Made by a program: the position numbers and the translations under genes. Positions 1 to 12,114 of a stretch of 64,000 nucleotides of DNA are shown piece after piece (position 1 is the first letter of the stretch; every line of letters begins with the position of its first letter). Under the pieces are notes generated by a model. That model worked only from the letters and a program-made list of their open reading frames with translations. It was not told the origin of the DNA and did no database searches. This DNA comes from Riptortus pedestris (taxonomy: Eukaryota; Arthropoda; Insecta; Hemiptera; Alydidae), in contig CM032229.1 of NCBI GenBank assembly GCA_019009955.1, forward strand, positions 6,195,001-6,259,000, in the 5' to 3' direction.

Positions 1-745
1 TAAGACGGAAAACATTTCAGAAGACTGCACACACCACTTGAACTGTTTTCATGATTTTACATAATTTTCGAGATTGTCTGAGCTGCTTACAAGATTGAAC
101 CCAGTACTCAAGGCTGTTTTTTCTAATGTTAACCATTAACAAGGTCGTACACATACGCATGATTCTCTTAATCTTATCTGCTTTGCAAGAAGGTACCCAT
201 TTTTGAAAAGTGCCATAATATGAACCGTTTACAAGATGGCATAAATTCACATGATTCTCCTTATGTGAACTGCTCACAAGATCGTACACATTCGCAAGAT
301 TCTCGCAATGTGAATTGGTCATAAGATCGTACAAATTCACAAGGTTCTCGCAATGTGAATTGTCTAATCTATTAAGATTGTACCCAATTTTGAAGATTAC
401 CATAATATGAACCGTTTACAAGATTACTCAAGATTGTCCTAATGTGAAAAATTGCATGCGCCTACAAGATTGTTCTATATGAACTTCTCACAAGATCGTA
501 CACATTCACGAGATACTCTCAATGAGAACTGCATTCAAGCTAGTACCCAGTTTTGAAGATTTTCCTAATGTAAACTGCTTACAAGATTTTACACAGTTTT
601 GAAGATTGACTTAATGTTAGCTACTCACAAGATCGTACACATTCAGAAGATACTCCCAATATGAAATGCTTACAAGTTCGTGCACATTCAGAAGATTATC
701 CAAATGTGAAATGCTTATGTGCAATTTTGCAAACGATTCGTTGTC
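1..745. repeat. Degenerate 45-bp tandem repeat (minisatellite)
   Basis: A diverged unit of about 45 bases, of the form AATGTGAACTGCTCACAAG plus ATCGTACACATTCACAAGA plus TTCTCGC, recurs from the left edge to about 745. The clearest adjacent copies lie at ~250-350. Because 45 is a multiple of three, both strands show repeat-like open frames. I regard these as by-products: there is no start context, splice structure or known motif. Confidence 0.8.
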
Positions 746-1667
746 TTTTGCGTATGACTGCTTTCAAGATTGTACTCGGTCTGTATTGTATTATGACCTA
801 CAAAACTCTATCCTGCTCATTGAGGAAAGATGAGATAGAAAGGAATCGACATGTTCTTCATGATAATTGTAATACTGAACTAATTGTCTTGGCACCAAGC
901 TTGCGCCGTCTATAAGCAACCCTTACCATCTTAGGACTCTGATGTTACGATCACTTCATTAGGAAAGCGGAACTTACTTGTAAATGGAGATTTCCCTTAT
1001 ATGAAATCAGCTGTAATAGGTTTTTTTTCATGTGGCGATTTAGAAAACATTTCGCCAAATATACATCGGCCCTTCCAGGTAAATGTGGCATACTCCAGCG
1101 AGTGTGGAGAACATATTCGCCTAAAATAGCGCCTTTAATACCAGCTGACTGTTTGATTGTGCTTGTTTAGGAAGAGGTGCTGAGTTATGGACGGTGTGCT
1201 GCCCGGCCCAGTAAATAACGGCTGAAGACACCGCGGCCAAAGCCCAACATGACGAACCCACGCGCTTTAATATATGCTAATATACTCGCGCCCATCTCCC
1301 TAGTACAATAAATATACCTCTATAATAATTATTATGTTGTCCGTAGAGGGCGCCACGCTCTTTACGGCCGCTCTGTTTTTAATTTGTGTCAACAGCCCGT
1401 GGCTGGAACCAGCAAAAATGTATACGTCTTATTCAGCCATTACTCACGCCATGGATTTACGAGGAATTTCATTAAGAGGCATTTCAGCATATTTTACATC
1501 GTGGCTCATTAGCAATGTCATCAGATCTCTATGTATCGCCTCGTAGATGTACGCTGACGCAGTAAAACATATTTTTGATGGACTGTATAAACATACCTTT
1601 GGAATACAATTGCTGATATAAAGCAAATGAATGAGTTGCTAGTAACATTTACCAATTTACATAATTT
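746..1667. other. Unassigned stretch, no gene seen
   Basis: Contains short open frames only. The part at 1190-1400 is richer in G+C than its surroundings, with GAGGGCGCC-like words common in insect repeats, and may be an unrecognised element. No coding motif was found. Confidence 0.4.
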
Positions 1668-2737
1668 CAAATCCGTCACACTAAGCTTAAACTAAGCAGA
1701 TTTCCCACGTGCAGGTATGACACACTCGTGATCTCAACTCACCATATATTTTCTATTTGCAAGCAAGAACCCGTTGAATAGAAGAGGGTAATTACTGCAG
1801 ACTGAAAACAATTACAAAGGCTGAAGACGGGGGGGTTACTGAAAGCTGAACACAAGTAAGTGAGAAAAACTCACTTGATACTTGGTTACCGAAAAAATGC
1901 ATGCAACAACTGTATGCCATCAATAATAGTTCAAGAAGATTGTTTATATAATATTTCAACGTCCACAGAGATATTTTGAATTTTTGAATCCCACCTCTGA
2001 ACCCCCCCCCACAAAAGGCTGATTTTTAACAATTACTTTTCATACGATCTTTAAAGTTGAATGATGGTAAACATCAAACTAAAACCTTTGAAAAATTTAT
2101 GACATCATACTACGCATTTGGATTTATGTCCTGTAACGGTATGTTAAATTATATAACAGCTTATTTTATCAGACTTCCATTTGGGGAAATCAGTTATTGA
2201 GGTCGTACTCATGATGGGATATTCGAAAATTTTCTTCAAATCTCCATCAAATCTCATCAGCTCTAGTGGTCGCAATTTTTGTCTTATCGTTACCAAACTT
2301 GATATATAATCCTTTTATACAAAAAGAAAGATCAAGTTCGTCAACGGCTAAAATCGGACCAGGGGGAGGGGGTTTAGAGGGGAGAATTTCGAAAATTCTT
2401 AATAACTTTGTTATTATGCGTCGGATCCAAAAAGTTTATAAAGCCATTCTTATTGCAAATTTAATGTTCTATAAATGTTTTTATGTACATTTTTTTCATT
2501 ATCTTGATTATTAACTGAGATATTAACATTTTTTAGTTTTCGGCCATCAGTAAACCACCACTCCTACTCGTCTCATATTAACAATATTCCATTATGTAAT
2601 GAAACACTTTATTTGAAGCTTAAACACCAAATATTGTTCTCATGGAACTTTTAATTTTTGAGATAAATGCAAAAACGTGACGCACGTGGGAAATCTGCTT
2701 AGTTAACGCAGCCCCTGCGTGACGGACTTTTTTTACT
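1668..2737. mobile_element. Two AGCAGATTTCCC-family copies fused in inverted orientation
   Basis: At 1668-2160 a minus copy starts with a damaged B-end (CCGTCAC..AAACTAAGCAGATTTCCC) and continues through the usual GGGGTTT and TTTTGAATCCC blocks. At ~2165 a plus copy starts (GGGGAAATCAGTTATTGAGG, a truncated A-end). It continues through the GTGGTCGCAATTTTTG and AAATCGGACCAGGGGGAGG blocks to a B-end with stem-loop at 2690-2737. Confidence 0.75.
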
Positions 2738-2739
2738 AG

Positions 2740-4198
2740 GGCATGAGTTTGAAGGGAGGTTTACTTAAGGCTGAAAACTAAAAAAATTCAAATATTTTGG
2801 TTAATATTCATAATAGAGAAACTACGTGTATAAAAACATTGAAAGCCAATTACACTTGAAATAAGATGTGCTCAATACAATTTTTCGAATTCTCGTAAAT
2901 AATGGAGAAATTACAAGTTTTCATTCCTCCTCTTAATCCTTCCTCCCCCGTTCGATTACTACCTTTGACAAACTTGATCTTTAGTTTTACATAAAACGCT
3001 TATATATAGATTTCAGTAAAGATAAGTCAAAATTCTATCCTGCATCTCCTAAGTACGATTGATGGGCATTAGAGGAAATGTTTCAAAAATCATCTCATGA
3101 TCATGTGAATCTAAAAAAAAACACAAGTTTTTAATGATCATATTCTGCTCAGGGGTAGGGGGAAGTTGGGGTTAAAATAGAAATTTCCTAATATCTCCGG
3201 TATTTCGAATCAACTTTTTAAATCATTTATGCCCTACAATCGTTATTTTACACAACAATTGGCTCGTTTTTAACCTTCCCTTAACTAACCCCCACTTCTA
3301 CTCACTTTTCAGTAATAGTATCACTAACCGCCTCTTTTACATTTGGATAAATAGGGATTCGAATTCAACATGAGTTTAGTGTGCTATATTCCTGCATGAG
3401 GGAAATCTGCTTATTTTACGCAGCTCCTGCGTGACGGGCGCATTTATGGTAGGAAATAGGCTAAGTTGGCGGAGGCGTTGTAAATGATCCCAGCTGGAAG
3501 GATATATTTCGCAACAACAAATACGCATGCGGCGTTGGCCATTATTATGAAATAGCGGCCTCTGGCGATTTGGTTGGAATCATTTAATGACATCATAGAT
3601 ATGACTAACGGGTTGATTATAGGGCTCACGCACCACCATGTAGACATAGCAGGCCTATTTAGACATAGTTAGAGCTACACTAACAGCTGATTACCTCAAA
3701 TTATTACAATGCCTCCTATATCTCAATAATTATCTATGTACTAAATCATTCTATCGTATAATAATCATGGCTCAGATGTAAATCAGCTATATCACAGTTT
3801 TAACACCATTAAAATTAATTCTCTAAGGTTACAATGTTTCATATATAAACCAAGTATATTTATGACCTCACCTCAATACATATTCTCTATTTCTATATAA
3901 TAACCTCCATTATTCCATGTCCAGTAACAAATTTGATCTATAGTGTTCACTGAAACTGTTAAATGTCGAGTATAGATCAAATACATTTTTGAAACAAGAA
4001 CGTAAAATCTTAATAGAAGACGTCATCAAACAACAAATTCGAATTTCGCATAACAAAGGTCTATTGAAAACAATATTTGGTGTTTAATCTTAGAATAAAG
4101 TGTTTCATGACATAAAAGCGTATTACTATTCTGACATGAGTAAGAGTGAGGGTATACTGTAGGCAAATATTTCGGATAATATTGAAGATACAGAATAA

Positions 4199-4244
<46 letters not shown>

Positions 4245-4371
4245 GTACGGACCTCATTTTCGTCATGTGCTAGGTAGGACCGATGGCCTTTGGAGGTAAT
4301 GTTTCAAAAATCGTGTAAACGACCGTAATAGCTGATTTCCCTTAGGGGAAATCTACTAAAAATGTAAAATG
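2740..4371. repeat. Mosaic of truncated AGCAGATTTCCC-family copies
   Basis: 2740-3110 is a minus fragment, 3111-3440 a plus fragment ending in a B-end (GGGAAATCTGCTTA, ACGCAGCTCCTGCGT), and 3880-4371 a minus fragment ending in an A-end (GCTGATTTCCCTTAGGGGA) with an internal (TA)n at 4201-4239. 3441-3879 shows no gene and no clear repeat. Confidence 0.65.
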
Positions 4372-5104
4372 TTGCAAAATAAATCATATAATTTTTAATT
4401 AAATTGATATTACATTACTTATTTGAAGTCATAGAATTAAATATGATTTATAAACAGTATTATAATATGTGTCCTTGTATTGGAATATATGTTAAATAGG
4501 TTACTTCATATTACGGCTTGATAATATATCGTCCATATTACACCGTTTTACATAATATAATAAGATATGAAAGCGAGTTATGCATGAAGTTCTAAATCAT
4601 TTATAGCATATCTCGGACAACTATATCATATCTTCTTGTTGACATTTAATTTATTTTCTCATGTTTTAGCAGATTTCCCCCAGGATTCTAGTCGATAGTG
4701 TGATGAAAGCCACATACTTTCGTCATCTGAGGAAGAAACCGTTTAAATAATTTGTCACGCAGGGGTTGAGTAAACTAAGCAGATTTCCCACTTGAAGTTT
4801 TACAATATATAAAGGTGCAAACTTGTAACATTTAACATTATCGTGAATATTAAGTGAATCAATACAAATGGCAATGAGAAACCTTTCAGACAATTTAAAT
4901 GTTATTAACCTCTACATCAGGAAGCGTCTGGATTGTGAACAAACAGGTCAGTCATCCTCTCAGAGCTGAATAGATACATAAAACTATAATTCATCGGAAA
5001 AAAAAATTAAAATATATCTGAATATAACACATTAATTTACTTTATCTAGTAATGTAATTTATAATGAACCAGAATAATGCTTATCTCAATTTCTCTAATT
5101 TTAT
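4372..5104. repeat. Isolated A-end, then minus-strand B-end fragment (second subfamily)
   Basis: 4372-4666 is plain AT-rich DNA. TTAGCAGATTTCCC recurs at ~4668. At 4755 a minus B-end (GTCACGCAGGGGTTGAGTAA) opens a copy that shares the block CGTGAATATTAAGTGA..GCGTCTG..GTAAACAAACAGG with copies at 49767 and 60597, and in reverse with 16500, 21050 and 45240. These define a second subfamily. Confidence 0.6.
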
Positions 5105-5182
5105 TATTATTAATTAACGCCCACTTTTTGTTTCTATGGCTGATTGGGACGGGTTATCTACAGGTTACCACACATTTCTATG
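5105..5182 (-). mobile_element. SINE fragment (3' part)
   Basis: Begins with a TTATTATTATTAATTAA tail and contains GGGACGGGTTATCTACAGG, the reverse complement of the 3' block CCTGTAGATAACCCGTCCC of the longer SINE copy at 43697-43880. The tail on the left shows minus orientation. Confidence 0.7.
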
Positions 5183-5838
5183 TCGGTTAGAAAATAATAT
5201 GTATATAAGAACCAGCCCTGAGCTGACACGTGTTAAAAGTGAAAGAGTGTTGTTTGTTTGATTGTTAAGGATGGCATTCAAACAGTAAATGATAGGATGC
5301 GTCATAATAAGCCTATGTCACCACACTCACTTTAATGTTATTCAGCCTCACTTTATGGGCTCGCCCTCTCGCATTTTATTAGTCATAAACTGTGGATGGT
5401 TTCATTTCTTGACAACTGAATTTCTATGCCTTTTTTCGATCTTGGTCAGTCTTGTTTGCACAAATTAGTCGTAAAACGAGAGTAAAGGTTTACAGCCTCA
5501 GGAGCAGTTCAACCCTATTCCATCAACATCTCCATGTGTTAGCAGATTTCCCTCAAGGGGCCCTACGTTTTCATCTAGCTCGGAAAATATCAGGGACTGT
5601 TTGTTCCACTAGCGACCACAATTTAAATTTGATTTAAACGAAACTCAGCATCTAGACATTTAATTCAAAACTAATAATAATTAATGTTCTGCGATTCTTG
5701 TATTTTTTTTTTTAAATTGGAATAAATAATCATTTAACTCTACTTTAAACTCCCAATGAGCTCTTTGCGATAATGAGTTAAAATGACTATTGTATTACTC
5801 TACAGCTAATGACCGACCAGGTCCAGTAGATGAGATAG
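5183..5838. other. Unassigned stretch, no gene seen
   Basis: No coding motif. TTAGCAGATTTCCCTC at ~5538 looks like an isolated A-end without a recognisable body behind it. Confidence 0.4.
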
Positions 5839-6660
5839 TACTAAGACAGAAGAAAAATATCTTGGTTAATATTCAAGATAGAGAATAAATATGACTAAAA
5901 TAGTAAATGGAATTTGCAATAAGATTGATTCTATACAAATTTTTCGATTCGACGTATAGTAACGGAGATATTTCGAATTTTCGAAAATCCTCCCCTCTAA
6001 CCTCCCCCATCCCTCCCACTCCCCCGTTCAGTAGCTGCGAAAAGAAACCGATGATTACAAGAGGGGGGGGGGTGGCCTGGAGCCTAAAAGAAGAAAGTAT
6101 GAACAATTCGCTTGATACTGGAGTTACGAAAACATGCATAGAACAACAATTATAGATAATCGGTAGTTTAACATGATTGGTTCTATAACATGTTATGGTC
6201 CGACTCTTTATAACGGAGATATTTTGAATTCTCGAATCACCTCACCCTCTAAACCCCCCCCCCCTTATGACAAGCCCGTTTTCAACCATTAACGGCTATG
6301 AACTTAAGAGTTGCATGAAACTGTTAATATCTATTATGGTATAGATCAAAAATCAATTTTTAGACAAGAACATAGAATCTTAATTGAAGATGCCACCACT
6401 AAGCTAATTTGCATAAAATAAAGGTCTCTTTTGAACAATAATTGGTATTTAAGTTTAGAATAAAACATAAAGCTTATTGTTAATATGACATGTGTAGGAG
6501 TGGGGGTTTACTGAAGGCTGAAAAGTAAAAAATCTAAATATCTCTGCCAATATTCATAATACAGAAAATATATATTTAATAACTCTTATAGTTGGTGGTC
6601 TCTCAAGAGCGTTAACAGACAGGTATAATACATTAATGGACATTTGGGGAAATTTTTTTC
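5839..6660 (-). repeat. Truncated AGCAGATTTCCC-family copies, minus strand
   Basis: Two or more minus fragments share the family blocks: TTGGTTAATATTCAAGATA.., GATTCTATACAAATTTTTCGA, CCCCCATCC poly-C, and a further GTAGGAGTGGGGGTTTACTG. Both ends are missing. The last piece (~6600-6650) keeps GCGTTAACAGACA and GGACATTTGGGGA. Confidence 0.65.
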
Positions 6661-6756
6661 CCAAAGGCTTAGTTAGTCTTTTACATATTTACTTCATACC
6701 TAAACACTTTCTCGTCACCAGCCAGTGCTGTCATATTTCTTCAAGCCTGAATTAGT

Positions 6757-7430
6757 TTTTTTTATTATTTATTTATTTATTATGTGGAGCTCCGCAACTA
6801 TGGCGACTTCCTCTTCTTAAACGTGGGGGAAAACAAAACAAAAACAAGTAAACAAAATAACAAAACATGGAACACAAAATAACAACGGAACATAGAAAAT
6901 AACAAATAATAACAAAACATGGAACATGAAATAATATAAAGAAAAAAACTAAAGGAACAGAACACAAGAGAAACAAGAAACACGAACATAACATAGGACT
7001 AAAAACAGGTGGTAAATAAATAGGTGAAAAGTAAACTTGGTGACTTTGAAACAGGTACTATTCATAAAAACAGGCATCATTCAAATTTAAATACGTCACA
7101 CACACACATATTAAAAAAAATTAAATATGTAATTAAATATTCTGAAACTGCCCAATTTTTTTTAAATATGTCAGAATTGTGTTAATATGTGGGCTACCCT
7201 CAGTCAGTAGTTGGTTCAAGTCATGTGGTATGTTTAAGTAAGCTCGTAATATGGATTCTGCTAGTAGGTGTTTTATAGTTAGTCGAGTGTTGCAATGAGT
7301 ACAAGTAGGCTTGTCTTTTCTGTTCATTATGTAAGAATGTGTCAGGTATGAATGTCCAATACGTAGTCTGGTGAGGACGACTTGGTCTCTTCTTGAATCT
7401 ACGTATTGTCTCTTTGACCACTTAACACCA
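6757..7430 (-). mobile_element. 5'-truncated LINE: ORF2 C-terminal end and 3' tail
   Basis: On the minus strand the open frame ending at 7133 extends upstream past its Met to about 7420 and reads RRDQVVLTRLRIGHSYLTHS, then CTHCNTRLTIKHLLAES. This is the C-terminal Cys/His segment after the RNase H domain of jockey/I-type non-LTR retrotransposon ORF2. The last Cys of the C-C-H-C set is Ser here. A 3' UTR with GGAGCTCCACATAATAAATA leads to a TAAATAAATAAT tail at ~6757-6780. The 5' part is absent, as in most LINE copies. It is related to the copy at 61990-62717. Confidence 0.75.
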
Positions 7431-8295
7431 AGTGACTAAGGCGATTTTGTCCGTTCTGAAATTAAACGAAAGATACTTAATGGATCAGATTCAAACTATA
7501 TTTCGTAAGGGTTTCGCCTTTCCTCTAGCGACAAATTGCCTAAAAAGACTTTCATCGTCTTGGATGAAGCCTGGAGGAGTGGCCGAAGCCTAGAAGGTGG
7601 AATTGGCGATTCAACAAGCTGATCCTCTGCGCCTGTTGCACATCAATATCGACCAATAATAACATATTCATCCTGCATCAATACTATTGTCTAGGACGTG
7701 GAGAGCAGCTGAGATGAGGCTGCTATGGGTGGCAGCATATCAATGCACCTCTCCCATGCTATAAATAGCACCTGGCCGAACCTAAAAAGGAAAAGATATC
7801 TACCAAATATTGCAAGGAAAGGGAGGCGACTACTGATAATCCACAAGGATCACACCAACAAACCTCTCTCACGCAAGGTCTGCGTATATATATAGCTAAT
7901 TAATTCCCGTCATGAAAATACTCGCACATCACGTTATCTCATAATCTATTTTCGAAAAAAATTCTATTTATAAAAAATCCATAGAATTCTATAAAGGGAA
8001 ATTCCAAGAAGAGTTTCAATTTAAGTTTGAGTGTCATTGGTTCCGATCGAGAGAAACAATCCTGAAAAAGGCTGCAAAATCTGTTGAAGAAAGTTACGAT
8101 TGAAGATGAAGACTGAGTGCGTCTAACTCAATCCATTATCTTGGATTCGTTAGCAATAATCAACCATTTATATATAGTTTTAAATTATTATTGATTTTTT
8201 TTTAGTACATATATTTGTAGAACTTTTTTTTGTTTTTATTTTTTATTTTGTTTTCTATATATTTTTATTTTATAATCTTATTTATTACATTTTTT
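7431..8295. other. Unassigned stretch, no gene seen
   Basis: About 7440-7870 is less AT-rich than average and free of AGCAGATTTCCC blocks. It has no long open frame or motif I recognise and may be the 5' part of another decayed element. 7880-8295 is AT-rich with poly-T runs. Confidence 0.4.
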
Positions 8296-9000
8296 TAAAT
8301 CTGCTGAGTTAACCCAACGCCTGCGTGTCGGACTTCATTTTCATTTTCAGGCACCTCCTGATGTATTGTCCCTTCTGGTATTGCGTCACCAATCTTCACA
8401 TCTGGAGCTTAATTTCTAAGTATTGGTTGTTGCTGGCTCTTATTATGATTGACATAGAGAATTGAGAGCATGACGCCATCTGTGTGGTATTCCAGCACGA
8501 TAAAGTTGTTTAGTTTAGTTATTATTGCCCATACTTATGTTTTTTTATAATCATATAGGCAAGAGATACCCTATGGAGGCCCCCCACTACTCATCTCTAT
8601 TTATTTTCGTTTGAAGAAAAATTTATTTTATTAAAATAATATTTAATTAATACTGTGTACCATAATATATTTCTGTGATTTTGAGAAATCTTATGAAGAT
8701 TAATTATTGTAGGTAGATTCTAAAAGGCAAGCCATCAAGGCAGGAAGGCGTTGCGGTCGCCATCTGCATATCTTTCATTAGCATATCCAACAGAGCGCTT
8801 CCACATATTTCCTATTTATTGCTAAAAAATCGTATGCATTTCCTGAAATGTAGGGGGTTCGAACAGTAGTGGACTCACACTAGCAAGAAAAAAATAACAG
8901 CTTAATAGAAATTCGCCCTATTCTAGCGTATTTCTCTCCTGGCGATTAATATAGGATGTGCCACGCAAGGGTTGCGTAAACAATGCAGATTTCCCACTTC
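8296..9000. repeat. Isolated B-ends around an unassigned stretch
   Basis: A diverged plus B-end lies at 8296-8342 (AATCTGCTGAGTTAACCCAA, CGCCTGCGTGTCGGACTT). A minus B-end lies at 8955-9000 (GCCACGCAAGGGTTGCGTAA, then GCAGATTTCCCAC). Between them I see no gene and no repeat block. Confidence 0.55.
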
Positions 9001-9239
9001 CCCGTCAATCCAAATCATCTCCGAGTAAGTCTGTGTGAAGAGTCTTATATATGAGATGTTTAGAGATACAAGTTACATTAAGTTACTTACCACCACCTAA
9101 AAAAATCTCCGTCTCACAGGGCTACGTCAACTAAGAGATTTTTTTTTTCTCCTCATGGTAACCCTGTGAGGAGTTATTTATTCGAATACATGCCCATTGC
9201 CACATGGCATATTACATGTATTAAACTAAGAGATTTAGG

Positions 9240-9288
9240 AACGATTTATTCAAATGTCCATCGATGTTGGATATGAGGTACGTCCAAA

Positions 9289-9352
<64 letters not shown>
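9240..9352 (+). repeat. A-half fragment with (TA)n tract
   Basis: TCAAATGTCCATCGATGTTG and AGGTACGTCC are the A-half block of the AGCAGATTTCCC family, followed by a pure (TA)n tract at ~9294-9351. The tract runs straight into a TACCCGGC-type repeat at 9353. Confidence 0.65.
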
Positions 9353-9353
<1 letters not shown>

Positions 9354-10660
9354 TAGCTAAAGTACCCGGCGATGCCCGGGAAATTATTGTTAACTGATGG
9401 TCTTTTGATAGTAAGACTTCAAGGAGTACAATTACACTGGCCTCCATGACGTAATGATTTTCCGAAATAGCCAACCCGGAAGGGTAACTTTTGGGGATTA
9501 ATAGAATAGAAATTTTAGTTTTGAAGGATAAATGAAAATATCTTCCTAATTTATCCTTCTACACTTTATGACTCACCGTTTTTCAATAATTCAAACCATA
9601 ATCATGGGTAGCATTAATTACAATTAAATATCATCCATAATGAACATATTTTCTTTCTTAAGCCTACCCGAGCTCAAATAGCTCAGGCAAAGTTTTGCAC
9701 GTAAGATTATATTTGTAATAGTGAATCTCACTGGAAATCACTTCCAGCAATGCCAGACGGGAAATAAGTAAACTCAATTAACTGGTAAGGCTCCCGTCAT
9801 CTTCAGCTCCCGCTTTTCAGCCTCTTTTATAATCCCCACTCCCGTTTGGAACTAAAATTTTTAATATAGCTTATAATCATGGAAGATTTAATGCTCATTG
9901 ACATACCGAGTTTTGCTAAGTTCAGTTCAATCGTTAGTGTCCAACAAAATTGTTGGCTCCCGCTTTTGATTTTAATGTATATCACGTTTATACTTTTCTA
10001 TACGACAAAAGTGAATATAACAAAAGTTACTCTAAATGACAAAATAAACAACTTTTGTTATGTGCATATTTGCCGAAAAACCAATAGGAAACGAAATATC
10101 GCTATTTTTAATTTCAGGCCTCCCTTATAACCCCCACTCCTGCCCGTCCCTAGAAATGTTAGTATGGCTTATTATAAGGAAATCGTTAGTATTAATTCAC
10201 ATTGCGAGTTTGGTTTAGTTCGGTTGAGTCTTTTGTGCCAAATAAAATTGTGGACTCCCGCTATAGTTTTTAGTGTATAACTCATTTATACTTCCGTATA
10301 CGGCAAAAGTGCATATAACAAAAGTTACTCTAAATAACAAAATAAACAACTTTTGTTATGTGCATATTTGCTGAAAAAGCAATAGGAAACGAAATATTGC
10401 TATTTTTAATTTCAGGTCTCCCTTATAACCCCCACTCCTTTTCGTCTTAGAGAATATTAATATAGCCTAAAGTCTAAGTTGGGCTAGTAGTGATATACAT
10501 ACCAAGTTTCATAAAATTCGGTTCGGCCGTTTATGCATGAAAAGTTAACAAACAAACAAACAGACACGAAAGAAACAAAATGCAGCTATGGTGTCTATGA
10601 CATATGAAACGAAAAGTTATCGTGAAATTTCGCGAAAAAAATCAATGTACAGACAGAGGT
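9353..10660 (+). repeat. TACCCGGC-type interspersed repeat, copy 1 (internally duplicated)
   Basis: Opens TACTAGCTAAAGTACCCGGC. The block ACAAAAGTTACTCTAAATRA..CAACTTTTGTTATGTGCATA..CCCCCACTCCTGCCCGTCCC occurs twice (~10010-10150 and ~10310-10450). It closes with ACCAAGTTTCATAAAATTCG and an AACAAACAAACAAACAGACA run, a pair of motifs widespread in insect repeats of this sort. No coding capacity is seen. Confidence 0.7.
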
Positions 10661-11135
10661 TACAATTTTATATATATATATATATAATATATAATATATA
10701 TATATATAATATATATATAATTTGGATTTCTTAATTTTCAGCCTTCACCTGAACCGCAACACTTACCCATTTGTTGTCAACTTTAATTGTTTTATATTAT
10801 TATGCGTGATGAAAGCAAATTTGTTGTGTGACGACGACACGAATTGAGAATTTACGATCTTGTCTCGTAAATGTTTATTTGATCTATACCATACTGGACA
10901 TTTGACAGATTTTGTCAAACTGTAGATCATATTTGTTGTAGCTGAAATCAAATGTATTCTTTAATGGGTAAAGTATTAAGGGAGATATTCGAGCTTTCTT
11001 TTTTCCAGCCTTTAGTACTTCTAATAGCATCCCCCTCCTTCTACTCATTGGTTTTAGCTATGAGGTCGTACACATCACTCGAGTTTTGTCTTGTCTCTCT
11101 CTCTCTCTCTCTCTCTCTTCCTCTCTCTCTCTCTC

Positions 11136-11185
<50 letters not shown>
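10661..11185. repeat. (TA)n, AGCAGATTTCCC-family fragment, (CT)n and (TA)n
   Basis: Interrupted (TA)n at ~10670-10720. Plus-strand family blocks follow (TTTGATCTATACCATACT and neighbours). (CT)n lies at ~11095-11136 and (TA)n at ~11140-11184. Each TA tract abuts a TACCCGGC-type repeat or the pogo-type MITE. Confidence 0.65.
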
Positions 11186-11188
<3 letters not shown>

Positions 11189-12052
11189 CTAGCTCAGATA
11201 CCCGGCTTCGCTCGGGAATTCATTTGAGGCTGAATGGTGATGGCATTTTTTTTGGCAAAGGCTTTATTTTACACAATATTTTGACATTTACCCATCCAAG
11301 TGTTTAGGTTTAATACCCGTCGTTTCCGTGGTTTTGTTAATAATGAAATTAATTTTTTATGTAAGACTTCACTGTCGTTCATATTGTCATATTTCCCGTT
11401 TCCTGTGCATTTTGCATAGATTTGAATTATTAAGGGCAAAATATTAACATACATTTCAATTAATTTTTCCAGGTGAGGTACCTGGTAGTTATATTGAAAC
11501 GAATTGTTGAGTAAATTTCTCTTAATAACAAAATAAACAACTTTAGTTATGTGCATATTTGCCGAAACCCCAATAGGAAATGAAAAATCACTATTTTTAA
11601 TTTCAGGCCTCCCTTATAACCCCCACTCCTGCCCATCCCTAGAAATGTTAGTATAGCTTATAATAAGGAAGGCGTTAGTGCTAATACACATACCTAGTTT
11701 GGATCAGTTCGAAATGACAAAATAAACAACATTTGTCATGTGCATGTTTGCCGAAAACCTAATAGAAAACGAAATATCGCTATTTTTAATTTCAGGACTC
11801 CCTATAACCCCCACTCCTACTAGTCTCAGAGAATATTAACATAATCTAAAGTCTAAGTTGGGTTAGTAGTAATATACATACCAAGTTTCATAAAATTCGG
11901 TCCAGCTGGTTATGCGTGAAAAGGTAATAAACAAACAAACAATCACACACCAAATAAGTAAAATGCAGTTATTGTCTCTGTGACATTTGAAACGAAAAGT
12001 TATCGTGAAAATTTCGAGAAAAAAATCAATGTACAGACAGAGGTTACAATTT
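11186..12052 (+). repeat. TACCCGGC-type interspersed repeat, copy 2
   Basis: Opens TACTAGCTCAGATACCCGGC then TTCGCTCGGG. It shares the AATAAACAACTTTAGTTATG, CCCCCACTCCTGCCC and ACCAAGTTTCATAAAATTCG blocks and the AACAAACAAACAATCACACA end with copy 1. A 95-codon antisense frame at 11269-11556 has no recognisable motif and is probably chance. Confidence 0.7.
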
Positions 12053-12080
12053 TATATATAATATATATATATATATATAT

Positions 12081-12114
<34 letters not shown>
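12053..12114. repeat. (TA)n tract, target of the MITE
   Basis: Interrupted TA microsatellite. Together with 12531-12544 it forms the target into which the MITE at 12115-12530 inserted. Confidence 0.85.

Noticed and set aside
1..745. Possible CRISPR-like or zinc-finger array from regular repeats
   Set aside because: There are no unique spacers, the unit is continuous and degenerate, and there is no C-C-H-H pattern in any frame.
6773..6994. Hydrophobic Phe/Leu-rich antisense frames that look like membrane proteins
   Set aside because: They cover the A-rich 3' UTR of the minus LINE fragment; composition alone produces Phe, Leu and Cys.
9292..9474. Open frames with long IYIYIY runs (also near 10952, 11980, 23898, 49284)
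   Set aside because: They are translations of (TA)n microsatellites with no start context, domain or splice structure.
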